Part shown: positions 42,892 through 52,375 of the stretch, piece by piece | How the letters are laid out: each line of letters opens with the position of its first letter | Numbering within the stretch: position 1 is the first letter of the stretch | Origin: Ruminococcus sp. AF31-8BH | GTDB taxonomy: Bacteria; Bacillota; Clostridia; Lachnospirales; Lachnospiraceae | Direction of reading: 5' to 3' | Length of the DNA: 64,000 nt | Assembly: GCF_003460605.1 (NCBI RefSeq) | Contig: NZ_QTVN01000009.1 | Location: 76,778-140,777, forward strand | The notes under the pieces: model-generated | What the model was told of the DNA's origin: nothing | Seen by the model: only the letters and a program-made list of their open reading frames with translations | The model's database searches: none | Made by a program: the position numbers and the translations under genes

Positions 42892-43839
42892 ATGAAGAAG
42901 CTTTTTAGTGCGGTGCTTGCCCTGGTCCTTGCCTGTAGTCTGCTCACAGGCTGTACGGTGGAAACCCAGGAGGAGAAAGTGGACAGCGGCAGCAACCAGT
43001 ATTATTTATATTATGTAAACAAAGACGAGACCAAGGTGGTAAAAGAACGGTATCAGCTGGAGCAGGAGAGCGCAGAGTTTATGCTGCAGGATTTTACCGG
43101 TATTCTGAATGCCCAGGAAGGAAGCGGAGATAATCTGGCGCTTCTGCCTTCTGGAGTACAGCTTGTCACATACCGTTTGAATGAGTCTCTTCTGGAACTG
43201 GAATTTAACAGTGATTACAGTAAAATGTCAAGAGCCAGGGAGATTCTGGTGCGCGCCGGAGTAGCGCGGACATTTCTGCAGATTCCGGGCGTTACCGGAA
43301 TCAAGATCTTTATTGAAAGTGAAGAACTGAAGGATTCCAAAGGACAGGCTGTGGGCGTGATCGACGGCAATACTTTTGTGGAGATGTGGGGGTCAGATAA
43401 GGATGCTTACCGCTATGACACCTTTACCCTGTATTTTACAGATAAGACAGGGGAGCATCTGGTGGCAGAGCAGCGAAATGTGTACTACAAGCGCATTCTT
43501 CCCCGTGAGCGCGTCATCCTGGAGCAGCTTGCCAAGGGACCGATGGTGAAGGGACACTATCCGACCATTCCACAGGAAACAGAGATTCTGGGCGTAGAAG
43601 TATCTGACGATGTTTGCTACGTGGATTTCAGTTCTGCCTTTTCTGATTCAGGGATTGATATTCCTGTAAATACTATGATCTATTCTGTGGTAAATTCTCT
43701 TCTGGATACTGCATCTGCAGATAAGGTGCAGATTTCTGTTGAAGGAGATACGGAAGCCACACTTAGTGACGGAACATCTTTATATAGTCTTTTTAGCAAA
43801 AACACAGATTTGGTCCTTAAAGAGGATCAAAGTGAGTGA
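42892..43839 (+). CDS. GerMN-domain lipoprotein
   Basis: 315 residues with a lipoprotein signal (LACSLLTGC). Two GerMN-type domains follow: ~residues 60-160 (LLPSGVQLVTYRLNESLLELEF) and ~residues 180-300 (RVILEQLAKGPMVKGHYPTIP to CYVDFSSAFSDSG). The GerMN fold occurs in GerM (sporulation and germination) and in lipoproteins associated with two-component systems (LpqB-like). Position directly after the kinase suggests a sensory or envelope role with it. AGGAGG precedes ATG 42892. Confidence 0.9.
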   Translation: MKKLFSAVLALVLACSLLTGCTVETQEEKVDSGSNQYYLYYVNKDETKVVKERYQLEQESAEFMLQDFTGILNAQEGSGDNLALLPSGVQLVTYRLNESLLELEFNSDYSKMSRAREILVRAGVARTFLQIPGVTGIKIFIESEELKDSKGQAVGVIDGNTFVEMWGSDKDAYRYDTFTLYFTDKTGEHLVAEQRNVYYKRILPRERVILEQLAKGPMVKGHYPTIPQETEILGVEVSDDVCYVDFSSAFSDSGIDIPVNTMIYSVVNSLLDTASADKVQISVEGDTEATLSDGTSLYSLFSKNTDLVLKEDQSE

Positions 43840-43862
43840 AAGCCAGGAAAGGAGCGTGTTTG

Positions 43863-46145
43863 ATGACGCGAAGACCGCTATGTATGCTGTGTCTGATCCT
43901 GATGCTTTCCATGTGTGCTACAGACTGGGCGGGGATTCCTCTTATACGGGGGAATCCTCTTCCGGAAAATGCGGCTTCCTGGATCGAGGAGCATCCCCAG
44001 GCAACCCTATGTGGAGAAGTGATACAGACCACAGAAAATGAATTTTCACAATCTGTTTATCTAAGCAATGCCTATCTGATTTATCAATCACAAAAATTAT
44101 CCATTGAAAATGTAAAAGTGTTTTTAAAACAAAGAGAAGAAGTTCCAGCCGGGACTGTTATTTTGGTATCCGGAAAGCTGAAAAGAGTGGAAGAAAAGCG
44201 AAATCCAGGGGAATTCGACAGCCAGCAGTATTATGCCAGCCAGCATATTTATTATTTGCTAAACAATGCCGAAATAATAGAAAAATCAGAAAATTATTCG
44301 GCATACAGGCAGGGAATAAGTCAGCTTCGGGAGTACCTGGCAGGAGTCCTTGGGAAAATTGCTGGAAAAGAAGCCGGTATTTTTCAGGCAATCGTGCTTG
44401 GGGATAAAACCAGTCTGGACAAAGAAGTGAAGCTTCGATATCAGATGGCTGGCATTGTGCATATTCTTGCCATTTCCGGACTGCACATCAGTGTGATCGG
44501 AACCGGGCTGTATCAGCTTCTTATGAAAACCGGGCTGGGAATCTGGGGGTCTGGTTTCCTGGCACTGCTTTTTATGCTGCAGTATGGCGTGATGACTGGG
44601 GGAAGTGTATCTACTATGCGTGCGGTCTGTATGTTTCTCATCTCAACAGGGGCAAAAATAACAGGCCGTATTTATGATCTTCCTACAGCACTAGCTGTTT
44701 CCGCAATGATGATTCTGGGAGAATCTGGGGCTTATTTGTACAACAGCGGATTTCTTTTATCCTTTAGTGCAGTGGCAGGAGCTGGAATTGTGGTTCCTGC
44801 GTTTACCAGGACTCTGGAAAAAGGAAAGGAGAGCAGAACCGGGAAGTTATGTACGGCGCTGGCTGCATCTGCCGCCATACAGCTGACTATGCTGCCTGTT
44901 TCCCTGTACTTCTTTGGAGAAATTTCTCTTATTGGAATTTTTCTTAATCTGATCGTACTTCCCACTGTTGGAGTGGTACTGGGAAGCGGTGTGCTGGGAA
45001 TGATTCTTGGCTGTGTAAATTTGAAGATTGGGAGCCTGATGATTTTTCCGGGAAAGATTCTGGCAGGATTTTACGAGAAATTGTGTATGCTGGCTGGAAA
45101 TCTGCCCTTTGGAACATGGATCGCCGGACAGCCGGAAATCTGGCAGATCGTTGCTTACTATGCGGTTCTTGCCAGTGCGGTATTGCTGCTTACGTATAGA
45201 AAGAAAAAAAGCAGTACATCAGATAAGGAAAAGGACAAGGTGCAGGAGAAAAATATAGCTGGAAATTTGAGAGTGCGTAAATATCTGTCACTGTTTCTGA
45301 TCTGTACCGCATTGTTTCTGATCTCCTGGAGAAAAACGGAGTCGTTTTCCATCACCTGTCTGGATGTAGGGCAGGGAGATGGAATTGTGGTGAGAACGCC
45401 AGAGGGCAACTGTTTCCTTGTAGATGGCGGAAGCACAAACAAATCCGGAACCGGGCAGTATCAGATTCTCCCTTATCTGAAAAATCAGGGGATTTCCAGA
45501 GTAGACGGAATTCTGGTATCACACACAGATAAGGATCACATCAGCGGAGTAGAAGAAATTCTGGAACTGACAGCGCAAAAACTGAATTCTGTTGAAATTG
45601 GCTGCCTTTATCTGCCCAATTGGAAAACGCCGCCAGAAGAATGGGAAAAGCTGTCACAGCTTGCGAAGGAAGCGGGAATTTCAGTAAAACAAGTCAAAGA
45701 AGGTGACTGTCTGAAAGCCGGAAAACTGGAAATGCAGATAGTCGCCCCTTTGGAAAATGCATCTGGAATAAATGTAAATGAGGATGGAATGGTACTGCAG
45801 GTAAAGTATGGAGAGTTTACCGGATTACTGACTGGTGATATGGGAGAAGAGACGGAACAGAAACTTCTGGAAATGGGGGACCTTGAGGATGTGGATTTTC
45901 TGAAGGTAGGACATCATGGCTCCCATTATTCTACCAGCCAGCAATTTCTTGACAAAATTAAGCCAGAGTATGCCATTATTTCCTGTTCTTCTACCAATAC
46001 CTACGGTCATCCTGCCCCGGAAATTGTGGAAAGGCTGGAAAAAGCCGGCTGCAAGGTGGGATTTACCATGAAAAGCGGTGCAGTGACGGTTTCCTGGCAG
46101 AAGGGGAAAATTCGGCTGAAAGGATATCTGGGAAATTATATTTAA
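43863..46145 (+). CDS. comEC: ComEC/Rec2 DNA-uptake channel
   Basis: 760 residues. N-terminal membrane helices and OB-like domain (GEVIQTTENEF), the competence membrane domain (HILAISGLHISVIGTGLYQLL, ~residues 200-470), and a C-terminal metallo-beta-lactamase-like domain with DVGQGDGIVV, the HTDKDH motif, LLTGDM and GHHGSHYSTS. Transports single-stranded DNA across the membrane; the last domain may degrade the other strand. ATG 43863 is preferred for its AAAGGAG; a GTG at 43836 overlapping the previous stop is possible. With comEA here and comF at 60 kb, core uptake genes are present. Confidence 0.93.
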   Translation: MTRRPLCMLCLILMLSMCATDWAGIPLIRGNPLPENAASWIEEHPQATLCGEVIQTTENEFSQSVYLSNAYLIYQSQKLSIENVKVFLKQREEVPAGTVILVSGKLKRVEEKRNPGEFDSQQYYASQHIYYLLNNAEIIEKSENYSAYRQGISQLREYLAGVLGKIAGKEAGIFQAIVLGDKTSLDKEVKLRYQMAGIVHILAISGLHISVIGTGLYQLLMKTGLGIWGSGFLALLFMLQYGVMTGGSVSTMRAVCMFLISTGAKITGRIYDLPTALAVSAMMILGESGAYLYNSGFLLSFSAVAGAGIVVPAFTRTLEKGKESRTGKLCTALAASAAIQLTMLPVSLYFFGEISLIGIFLNLIVLPTVGVVLGSGVLGMILGCVNLKIGSLMIFPGKILAGFYEKLCMLAGNLPFGTWIAGQPEIWQIVAYYAVLASAVLLLTYRKKKSSTSDKEKDKVQEKNIAGNLRVRKYLSLFLICTALFLISWRKTESFSITCLDVGQGDGIVVRTPEGNCFLVDGGSTNKSGTGQYQILPYLKNQGISRVDGILVSHTDKDHISGVEEILELTAQKLNSVEIGCLYLPNWKTPPEEWEKLSQLAKEAGISVKQVKEGDCLKAGKLEMQIVAPLENASGINVNEDGMVLQVKYGEFTGLLTGDMGEETEQKLLEMGDLEDVDFLKVGHHGSHYSTSQQFLDKIKPEYAIISCSSTNTYGHPAPEIVERLEKAGCKVGFTMKSGAVTVSWQKGKIRLKGYLGNYI

Positions 46146-46250
46146 TTATGCTTTAATAAAAAGAAATTTTGTGGTATGGTTTAATGGAACGTCAGGCATA
46201 GCCAGGGACTGTGCTGACAGAAAAATCCCGGAATGACAGGAGCGTATATT

Positions 46251-47237
46251 TTGAAGAATATCCAGGAAGACATTAAATCAGGAAATTTTAAAAGTGCATA
46301 TTTGCTGTGCGGCGAGGAAGCATATCTGAAGGTGCAGTATAAAAATAAACTGCTGAAAGCGTTGAATCCAGATGACGATACCATGAATTTCAACCATTAC
46401 GAAGGCCGGAACATCGATGTGAAGGAGCTGATCGACCTTTGTGAGACCATGCCTTTTTTTGCTGACCGCAGAGTGGTTCTGCTGGAAGATACCGGATTTT
46501 TCAAAAACAAATGTGATGAACTGGCAGATTATATGAAAGAGCTTCCAGACTATCTCTGCCTTGTTTTTGTGGAAGATGAAGTAGATAAGCGAAGCAAAAT
46601 GTACAAGGCTGTAAAATCCTGCGGCAGGATCGGGGAATTTGCCCGTCAGGATGAGAAAACACTGATGCAGTGGGCAGCTGGCATTTTGAAAAGAGAGGGG
46701 AAAAATATTACCCAGCGCGACATGGAACTTCTTCTGACTATGACAGGAATTGATATGGGAAACCTGAGAATGGAGCTGGAGAAGCTGATCACTTACACCG
46801 GAGACCGGAATGTAGTCACAAGGGCAGACATCCAAGAGGTCTGCACCACTCAGACCCAGAATAAGATTTTTGACATGGTACGTGCTGTTACGGAGAAAAA
46901 CCAGAAGCGTGCCTTAGATCTGTATTATGATCTTCTGACATTGAAAGAGCCGCCTATGCGAATCCTGTTTCTTCTGGCAAAGCAGTTTCGGCAGCTTTTG
47001 CTGGTGAAAGAATATACAGAGGAAGGCGTGGCACAGCCGGAGATGGCGTCCAGGCTTGGAGTGCCTTCTTTTGTAGTGCGAAATATTGCTTCCTGCGCAA
47101 GATCCTACCGGATCAGTGAACTGCGCCAGGCAGTGACAGATTTTGTGGACGCGGAAGAAGCGGTGAAAACAGGAAGGCTCCAGGATGTACTTAGCGTGGA
47201 ACTGCTGATTGTAAAATACAGTTCTGCGAGAAGGTAA
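46251..47237 (+). CDS. holA: DNA polymerase III, delta subunit
   Basis: Opens the sliding clamp within the clamp loader. 328 residues with the family start KNIQEDIKSGNFKSAYLLCGEE (split near residue 12), then PFFADRRVVLLEDTGFF and the C-terminal collar helices. I start at TTG 46251, which has CAGGAG 8 bases ahead and fits the family; ATG 46233 adds six residues but has no ribosome site. It follows comEC, the common Firmicutes order comEC-holA-rpsT. Confidence 0.93.
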   Translation: MKNIQEDIKSGNFKSAYLLCGEEAYLKVQYKNKLLKALNPDDDTMNFNHYEGRNIDVKELIDLCETMPFFADRRVVLLEDTGFFKNKCDELADYMKELPDYLCLVFVEDEVDKRSKMYKAVKSCGRIGEFARQDEKTLMQWAAGILKREGKNITQRDMELLLTMTGIDMGNLRMELEKLITYTGDRNVVTRADIQEVCTTQTQNKIFDMVRAVTEKNQKRALDLYYDLLTLKEPPMRILFLLAKQFRQLLLVKEYTEEGVAQPEMASRLGVPSFVVRNIASCARSYRISELRQAVTDFVDAEEAVKTGRLQDVLSVELLIVKYSSARR

Positions 47238-47270
47238 AGTGAGATAGAAAATTTGGAAAAGCATAGAAAA

Positions 47271-47299
47271 AAGGCAGTCGATGACGGTTCGACTGCCTT
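47271..47299. terminator. Bidirectional terminator between holA and rpsT
   Basis: AAGGCAGTCGA pairs perfectly with TCGACTGCCTT around a 7-base loop; A-rich before and T-rich after, so it works on both strands. Confidence 0.88.
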
Positions 47300-47341
47300 A
47301 ATTTTCACTTATAAGCTTATAACTAAAAATTCAGATATCTA

Positions 47342-47605
47342 TTAGCCAATGCTGTTAACGGCTTTGGATAAACGGGAAACTTTTCTAGCGCAGTTGTTTT
47401 TGTGATAAACACCTTTGGAAGTTGCTTTGCTGATTGTAGAGATAGCCTCTTTTAATGCAACCTCTGCTGCTGCCTTATCGTTGTTAGCTACTGCCTCGTC
47501 AACCTTTCTCATGGAAGTCTTAACAGCAGAACGGATGGATTTGTTTCTCGCAGCTTTTGTTCTGTTAACTAAAATTCTCTTTTTTGCAGATTTGATGTTA
47601 GCCAA
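47342..47605 (-). CDS. rpsT: 30S ribosomal protein S20
   Basis: 87 residues, Ala/Lys/Arg-rich, with ANIKSAKKRILVNRTKAARNK at the start and KGVYHKNNCARKVSRLSKAVN near the end (split around residue 70). The start is TTG 47605: ATGGAGG, itself the first codons of a longer frame, is its ribosome site. TTG starts and autoregulation through it are known for S20 genes. A possible minus-strand promoter TTGACA-15-TATAAA lies at 47718-47692. Confidence 0.95.
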   Translation of the reverse strand: MANIKSAKKRILVNRTKAARNKSIRSAVKTSMRKVDEAVANNDKAAAEVALKEAISTISKATSKGVYHKNNCARKVSRLSKAVNSIG

Positions 47606-47813
47606 TTCGTACACCTCCAATTCATGTGTAAATGTAAAATGTGCGTTGCACAGGAACAGACACGGGCGTTCCTATGAACATGCTTATATAGTTTATAATA
47701 ATTGCGGAAGATTGTCAATACATATTTTAACAAAAAGTGGAGAGATTATATAGAAACGAAAGAAATAAATTGCTGGATGAAAAACGAAAACAGAACTACC
47801 GGAGGAAAGGAAT

Positions 47814-48725
47814 ATGCTGGGGAGCTACAAAATCAGGACAGATCTTGCAGTAGAGGCAAGAGAGCGCTTTACAGAAGAAAATGTGGAGGTGCGTGGTGTT
47901 GAGGTGCGGGAAGAATATAATGAAGAAAAGGAAATCAGAACAACGGTTGTAAAGATTACCACAGAAAATGGCGCCCGTTCCATGGGAAGGCCTCAGGGCA
48001 CTTACATCACGATCGAGTCAGAAGGACTTTCTGCGCCGGATGAAGATTATCACAGAGAGGTATCGGAGGAGCTGTCCAGGCATCTGCGCCAGCTGATCGG
48101 ACTGGAGAAAGAGAAATCTGTGCTGGTTGTAGGGCTTGGAAACCAGGCGATTACAGCGGACTCTCTGGGGCCTGAGGTTGTGGGAAATTTGCGCATGACC
48201 CGCCATCTTATACGGGAATATGGCCTGAAGAGTACCAGCGAGGAAGCACTTCACGCAATCAGTGGTATCGTTCCCGGTGTGATGGCCCAGACGGGAATGG
48301 AAACTTCTGAAATTATAGAAGGCGTAGTAGAAATCACAAAGCCGGATGTGGTGATCGCGGTGGATGCTCTGGCGGCGAGAAGTACCAGAAGGCTGAACCG
48401 GACTATTCAGATCACAGATACAGGAATTACGCCAGGGTCTGGTGTGGGAAATCACAGAAATGGCCTTACAGAAGAAAATTTGAAAGTAAAGGTGATTGGA
48501 ATCGGAGTGCCCACTGTGGTGGATGCAGCTACCATTGTCCACGATTCCATGTCCCATCTTCTAGATGCATTGGAGGAGTCGGAGCAGAAGGAATTTCTGG
48601 AGGAAATGATTTCCCCTCACCTGCATGGCATGTTTGTGACGCCAAAGGACGTGGACGAGACCATTAAATATTTAAGCTATACCATTTCAGAAGGGCTGAA
48701 TATGACTTTTGAGCCGGGAGATTGA
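47814..48725 (+). CDS. gpr: Spore germination protease GPR
   Basis: Aspartic-type endoprotease (family A25) that degrades small acid-soluble spore proteins at germination. 303 residues, with the zymogen segment IRTDLAVEARERF, GLGNQAITADSLGPEVV, VPGVMAQTGMET, DVVIAVDALAARSTRRLNRT and GIGVPTVVDAATIVHDSM. GGAGGAAAGG precedes the ATG. It is followed by spoIIP, the conserved Clostridia order, and shows that the organism forms spores. Confidence 0.97.
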   Translation: MLGSYKIRTDLAVEARERFTEENVEVRGVEVREEYNEEKEIRTTVVKITTENGARSMGRPQGTYITIESEGLSAPDEDYHREVSEELSRHLRQLIGLEKEKSVLVVGLGNQAITADSLGPEVVGNLRMTRHLIREYGLKSTSEEALHAISGIVPGVMAQTGMETSEIIEGVVEITKPDVVIAVDALAARSTRRLNRTIQITDTGITPGSGVGNHRNGLTEENLKVKVIGIGVPTVVDAATIVHDSMSHLLDALEESEQKEFLEEMISPHLHGMFVTPKDVDETIKYLSYTISEGLNMTFEPGD

Positions 48726-48827
48726 TCGGTGCATAAAAATAAGAAATGTGGAAAAGGAAAAGGAAAAGAAAAAAAGAAACATACGGGGGAAAACACCGTC
48801 ATAGGATAACCTTAAAGAGGTGATTCC

Positions 48828-49997
48828 GTGACAAGAGTCCAGAAGGTATTCTGCATTTTTCTTTGCCTGTGTTTTCTGGTGGTTCTGGCAGTAATGCCAG
48901 AGCCTTTTTCCCTGTGGAAAATCATAGAAAACGTGTACAGGCAGTTCCCCCTTTATTATTTTATTGAGGAAAAAACACAGGAAACCTGGCTGGAGACGGA
49001 CAAGCAGACCCTGGCGCAGATTGCCAGGGAGAATGGAAAATACCTGGGGCAGCAGATGCAGAGCAAGAATAAAACAGAAGAGGATAATATAGAAGAAAAA
49101 AAGGAGGAAGAGTTAAAAACAAATCCAAAGACGGACACAAATTCCAAAGCCCTCACCGAAACCGAGACAACCGCAGCTGCGCAGCAGGCGGCCGTCCTGC
49201 CCCACCCGCTTCTGGATCTTTCCCCGGACAGGCTTGCAGACTATGATTTTCTCCTGAATAATTTCTATATTGTAGACGAAAATACAGACGCATCCGCCGC
49301 CAACCTAAACGCTGCTCAGTTTCTGGCAGAAGATTTTTCCCTGAGTCACGGTCCTCTTGAGCCCCAGATTCTGATTTATCACAGCCATTCCCAAGAGACC
49401 TTTGCAGATTCCAGGGAAGGGGAGGAAAGCGACACCATTGTTGGCGTGGGCGATTATCTTACCAGCCTTCTCACAGAAAAATACGGCTACCAGGTCATGC
49501 ACATAAAAGAAGCTTTTGACATGATGAGCGGGGAACTGGACAGAAACAAGGCCTACGATTACGCCTGTGATTATGTGGAAAAAGTGCTTGAGGAAAATCC
49601 TTCCGTGGAGGTAGTGATTGATCTTCACAGGGACGGCGTAGACGAGGACCGAAGGCTTGTCACGGAAATCAACGGGAAAACCACAGCCCAGATTCTATTT
49701 TACAATGGCCTGAGCTACACCAATACCCAGGGCCAGGTGGATTATCTGCCCAATCCTTACATACCCGACAATCTTGCTTTTTCTTTTCAGCTGGAATACC
49801 AGGCGGCTCTGTACTACCCTGATTTTTACCGGGGAATTTACCTGGCTGGACTGCGCTATAACCTTCATCTTCGGAAGCGGTCCCTCCTTCTGGAAGCTGG
49901 CGCTCAGACTAATACGGTGCAGGAGGTGAAAAATGCCATGGAGCCTTTTGCAGATATCCTGAACAGAGTATTAAAAGGAAGTGACAAACAGAATTAA
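48828..49997 (+). CDS. spoIIP: Stage II sporulation protein P
   Basis: Membrane-anchored amidase/endopeptidase of the engulfment machine (with SpoIID and SpoIIM). 389 residues: signal anchor (FCIFLCLCFLVVLAVMPEPF), an acidic Lys/Glu/Thr linker to ~residue 125, then the SpoIIP domain with the zinc-type motifs ILIYHSHSQE and VVIDLHRDGV and the closing SLLLEAGAQTNT. GTG start with AGAGGTGA ahead. The gap from gpr holds a Lys-rich 26-codon frame (48729-48809) of doubtful reality. Confidence 0.95.
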   Translation: MTRVQKVFCIFLCLCFLVVLAVMPEPFSLWKIIENVYRQFPLYYFIEEKTQETWLETDKQTLAQIARENGKYLGQQMQSKNKTEEDNIEEKKEEELKTNPKTDTNSKALTETETTAAAQQAAVLPHPLLDLSPDRLADYDFLLNNFYIVDENTDASAANLNAAQFLAEDFSLSHGPLEPQILIYHSHSQETFADSREGEESDTIVGVGDYLTSLLTEKYGYQVMHIKEAFDMMSGELDRNKAYDYACDYVEKVLEENPSVEVVIDLHRDGVDEDRRLVTEINGKTTAQILFYNGLSYTNTQGQVDYLPNPYIPDNLAFSFQLEYQAALYYPDFYRGIYLAGLRYNLHLRKRSLLLEAGAQTNTVQEVKNAMEPFADILNRVLKGSDKQN

Positions 49998-50010
49998 TCT
50001 GTGCTATAAT
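49981..50010 (+). promoter_or_regulatory. Probable lepA promoter
   Basis: GTGACA at 49981-49986, 18 bases, TATAAT at 50005-50010; begins inside the last codons of spoIIP. Confidence 0.55.
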
Positions 50011-50060
50011 CTCTTGATAGGATAAAAGAGTATAGCATAACCAGAGGAGGAATGTCTGGA

Positions 50061-51869
50061 ATGACAGACCAGAGTAAAATTCGAAATTTTTGTATTATTG
50101 CACATATTGATCATGGTAAATCCACACTGGCAGACAGAATTATAGAGATGACAGGTCTTCTTACAGAGAGAGAAATGCAGTCCCAGGTTCTGGATAATAT
50201 GGAGCTGGAGCGTGAGCGCGGAATCACCATCAAATCCCAGGCGGTCCGCACGGTTTATCATGGAAAAGACGGACAGGAGTATATTTTCAACCTGATCGAT
50301 ACCCCAGGCCATGTAGACTTTAACTATGAGGTTTCCCGAAGCCTGGCGGCATGTGACGGTGCGATTCTTGTTGTAGATGCTGCCCAGGGTATTGAGGCCC
50401 AGACACTGGCCAACGTATACATGGCATTGGATCATGACCTTGAGGTCATTCCGGTAATCAATAAGATAGACCTTCCAAGTGCAGAGCCGGAGCGTGTGAT
50501 TAACGAGATCGAGGATGTGATCGGCCTGGAGGCACAGGACGCCCCTCAGATCTCTGCGAAAACAGGACTGAATGTAGATCAGGTGCTGGAGCAGGTTGTT
50601 GCCAAGATTCCTGCACCAGTGGGAGATGTGAATGCACCGCTGAAGGCGCTGATTTTTGATTCCATTTATGATTCTTATAAGGGAGCCATTGTTTTCTGCC
50701 GTATGGTAGATGGAAAGGTTCGCAAAGGTACTACCATCCGCATGATGGCTACCGGATTTGTGGCAGAGGTTGTGGAAGTTGGATATTTCGGAGCCGGACA
50801 GTTTATTCCATGTGAGGAACTGACCGCTGGAATGGTTGGATATATTACGGCCAGCATTAAGAATGTAAGAGATACCCGTGTAGGTGATACCATTACCGAT
50901 AACAATCGCCCATGCGAGGAAGCTTTGCCAGGATACAAGAAGGTAAATCCTATGGTTTACTGCGGCCTTTACCCGGCAGATGGTTCCAAGTACGGGGATC
51001 TTCGGGATGCACTGGAGAAGCTGCAGCTCAACGATGCTTCCCTTTTCTATGAGCCGGAGACATCTGTAGCCCTTGGATTTGGTTTCCGCTGCGGATTCCT
51101 TGGACTTCTCCATCTGGAGATCATCCAGGAGCGTCTGGAGCGAGAGTATGACCTGGATCTTGTCACCACAGCGCCCAGCGTTATTTACAAGGTTCACAAA
51201 ACAAACGGAGAAGTCATTGACCTGACCAATCCTACCAATCTTCCGGATCCTTCTGAAATCGAGTATATGGAAGAGCCAATTGTCAATGCAGAGATCATGG
51301 TTACCACAGAGTTTATCGGTGCGATCATGGATCTTTGCCAGGAACGCCGCGGACAGTACCTTGGCATGGAATATATGGAAGAAACCCGTGCCCTTCTGAA
51401 ATACAAGCTTCCGCTTAATGAGATCATTTACGATTTCTTTGATGCCCTGAAGTCCCGCTCCAGAGGATATGCGTCCCTGGATTATGAGCTTTGCGGCTAT
51501 GAGAGAAGTGAGCTTGTGAAGCTGGATATTCTTGTAAATAAGGAAGAAGTGGATGCCCTTTCCTTTATTGTCCATGCAGATACTTCCTATGAAAGAGGCC
51601 GTAAGATGTGCGAGAAGCTGAAGGATGAGATTCCCCGCCAGCTGTTCGAGATTCCGATCCAGGCAGCTGTTGGAAGCAAGATCATTGCCAGAGAGACCGT
51701 TAAGGCCATGCGCAAGGATGTTCTTGCAAAATGCTATGGCGGTGATATTTCCCGTAAGAAGAAGCTTCTGGAGAAACAGAAGGAAGGCAAGAAGAGAATG
51801 CGTCAGGTGGGAAATGTAGAGATTCCACAGAAAGCATTTATGAGTGTACTGAAGCTGGATGAGAATTAA
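50061..51869 (+). CDS. lepA: Elongation factor 4 (LepA)
   Basis: Ribosome-bound translational GTPase that helps stalled or mistranslocated ribosomes. 602 residues: G1 AHIDHGKST, switch [10 protein letters not shown]3 DTPGHVDF, G4 NKIDL, then the LepA C-terminal domain with [21 protein letters not shown] (split near residue 565). ATG 50061 is preferred: GAGGAGG lies ten bases ahead, whereas ATG 50052 is one base from it. Leads lepA, a small membrane protein gene and hemW. Confidence 0.97.
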   Translation: MTDQSKIRNFCIIAHIDHGKSTLADRIIEMTGLLTEREMQSQVLDNMELERERGITIKSQAVRTVYHGKDGQEYIFNLIDTPGHVDFNYEVSRSLAACDGAILVVDAAQGIEAQTLANVYMALDHDLEVIPVINKIDLPSAEPERVINEIEDVIGLEAQDAPQISAKTGLNVDQVLEQVVAKIPAPVGDVNAPLKALIFDSIYDSYKGAIVFCRMVDGKVRKGTTIRMMATGFVAEVVEVGYFGAGQFIPCEELTAGMVGYITASIKNVRDTRVGDTITDNNRPCEEALPGYKKVNPMVYCGLYPADGSKYGDLRDALEKLQLNDASLFYEPETSVALGFGFRCGFLGLLHLEIIQERLEREYDLDLVTTAPSVIYKVHKTNGEVIDLTNPTNLPDPSEIEYMEEPIVNAEIMVTTEFIGAIMDLCQERRGQYLGMEYMEETRALLKYKLPLNEIIYDFFDALKSRSRGYASLDYELCGYERSELVKLDILVNKEEVDALSFIVHADTSYERGRKMCEKLKDEIPRQLFEIPIQAAVGSKIIARETVKAMRKDVLAKCYGGDISRKKKLLEKQKEGKKRMRQVGNVEIPQKAFMSVLKLDEN

Positions 51870-51883
51870 GGCGGAGGAAGCAG

Positions 51884-52318
51884 ATGAAAGTAAAATTACA
51901 TGTTCTGATCAGAAGAATCAAAAGAAGTTTCAGAAATGACCGGGAACAGTGGATCAAAGGAGGAATCCTTGCAGCTATCCTTCTGGTGATCGTGATTTTT
52001 GCAGGAAGCTGTGCATGCGGCAAAAAGAAGGTGAAGGAGCCGGATGCAGCGTCCCAGGGAGTAATGAAGATCACCCCGATTCCAAGCCCTACTCCTACTG
52101 TGGCACCTCGTCAGGTAAATAAGGACGCAGTTGCACAGAGCGGCAGTGTGACTATGGTGAATGAATATCTGGTGCAGAAGGAAGAGCAGAGCGCTTCCGG
52201 AACCAGCACCTCAGATCAGCAGAAGGCTTCTTCTGAGAGTGTAGCTGATGGCGGGGAGGACACATCTTCCCAGGATACCAGTGCGGATACAGTGGAAGAT
52301 TCTTCAGAGAACGAATAA
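51884..52318 (+). CDS. Small membrane-anchored protein of unknown function
   Basis: 144 residues, family not recognised. A basic start (RRIKRSFRNDREQW) is followed by one helix (GGILAAILLVIVIFAGSCACG) and an outside tail: a Pro/Thr hinge (ITPIPSPTPTVAP), then a Ser/Glu/Asp/Gln-rich low-complexity end. The Cys pair after the helix could be lipidated, though the preceding residues are not a standard lipobox. It lies 14 bases after lepA and 57 before hemW in the same direction, so it is probably read with them. Confidence 0.82.
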   Translation: MKVKLHVLIRRIKRSFRNDREQWIKGGILAAILLVIVIFAGSCACGKKKVKEPDAASQGVMKITPIPSPTPTVAPRQVNKDAVAQSGSVTMVNEYLVQKEEQSASGTSTSDQQKASSESVADGGEDTSSQDTSADTVEDSSENE

Positions 52319-52375
52319 GAAAATGACGCGTTTTTTCTATAAAAATGCAGACTCATTTTCAGGAGGAAAATCAGG

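Noticed and set aside
48729..48809. 26-codon Lys-rich frame with GTG start between gpr and spoIIP
   Set aside because: Low-complexity A-rich DNA gives such frames by chance; no other support.
50004..51575. 523-codon antisense open frame opposite lepA
   Set aside because: It mirrors the codon pattern of lepA, has no ribosome site and no recognisable protein features.
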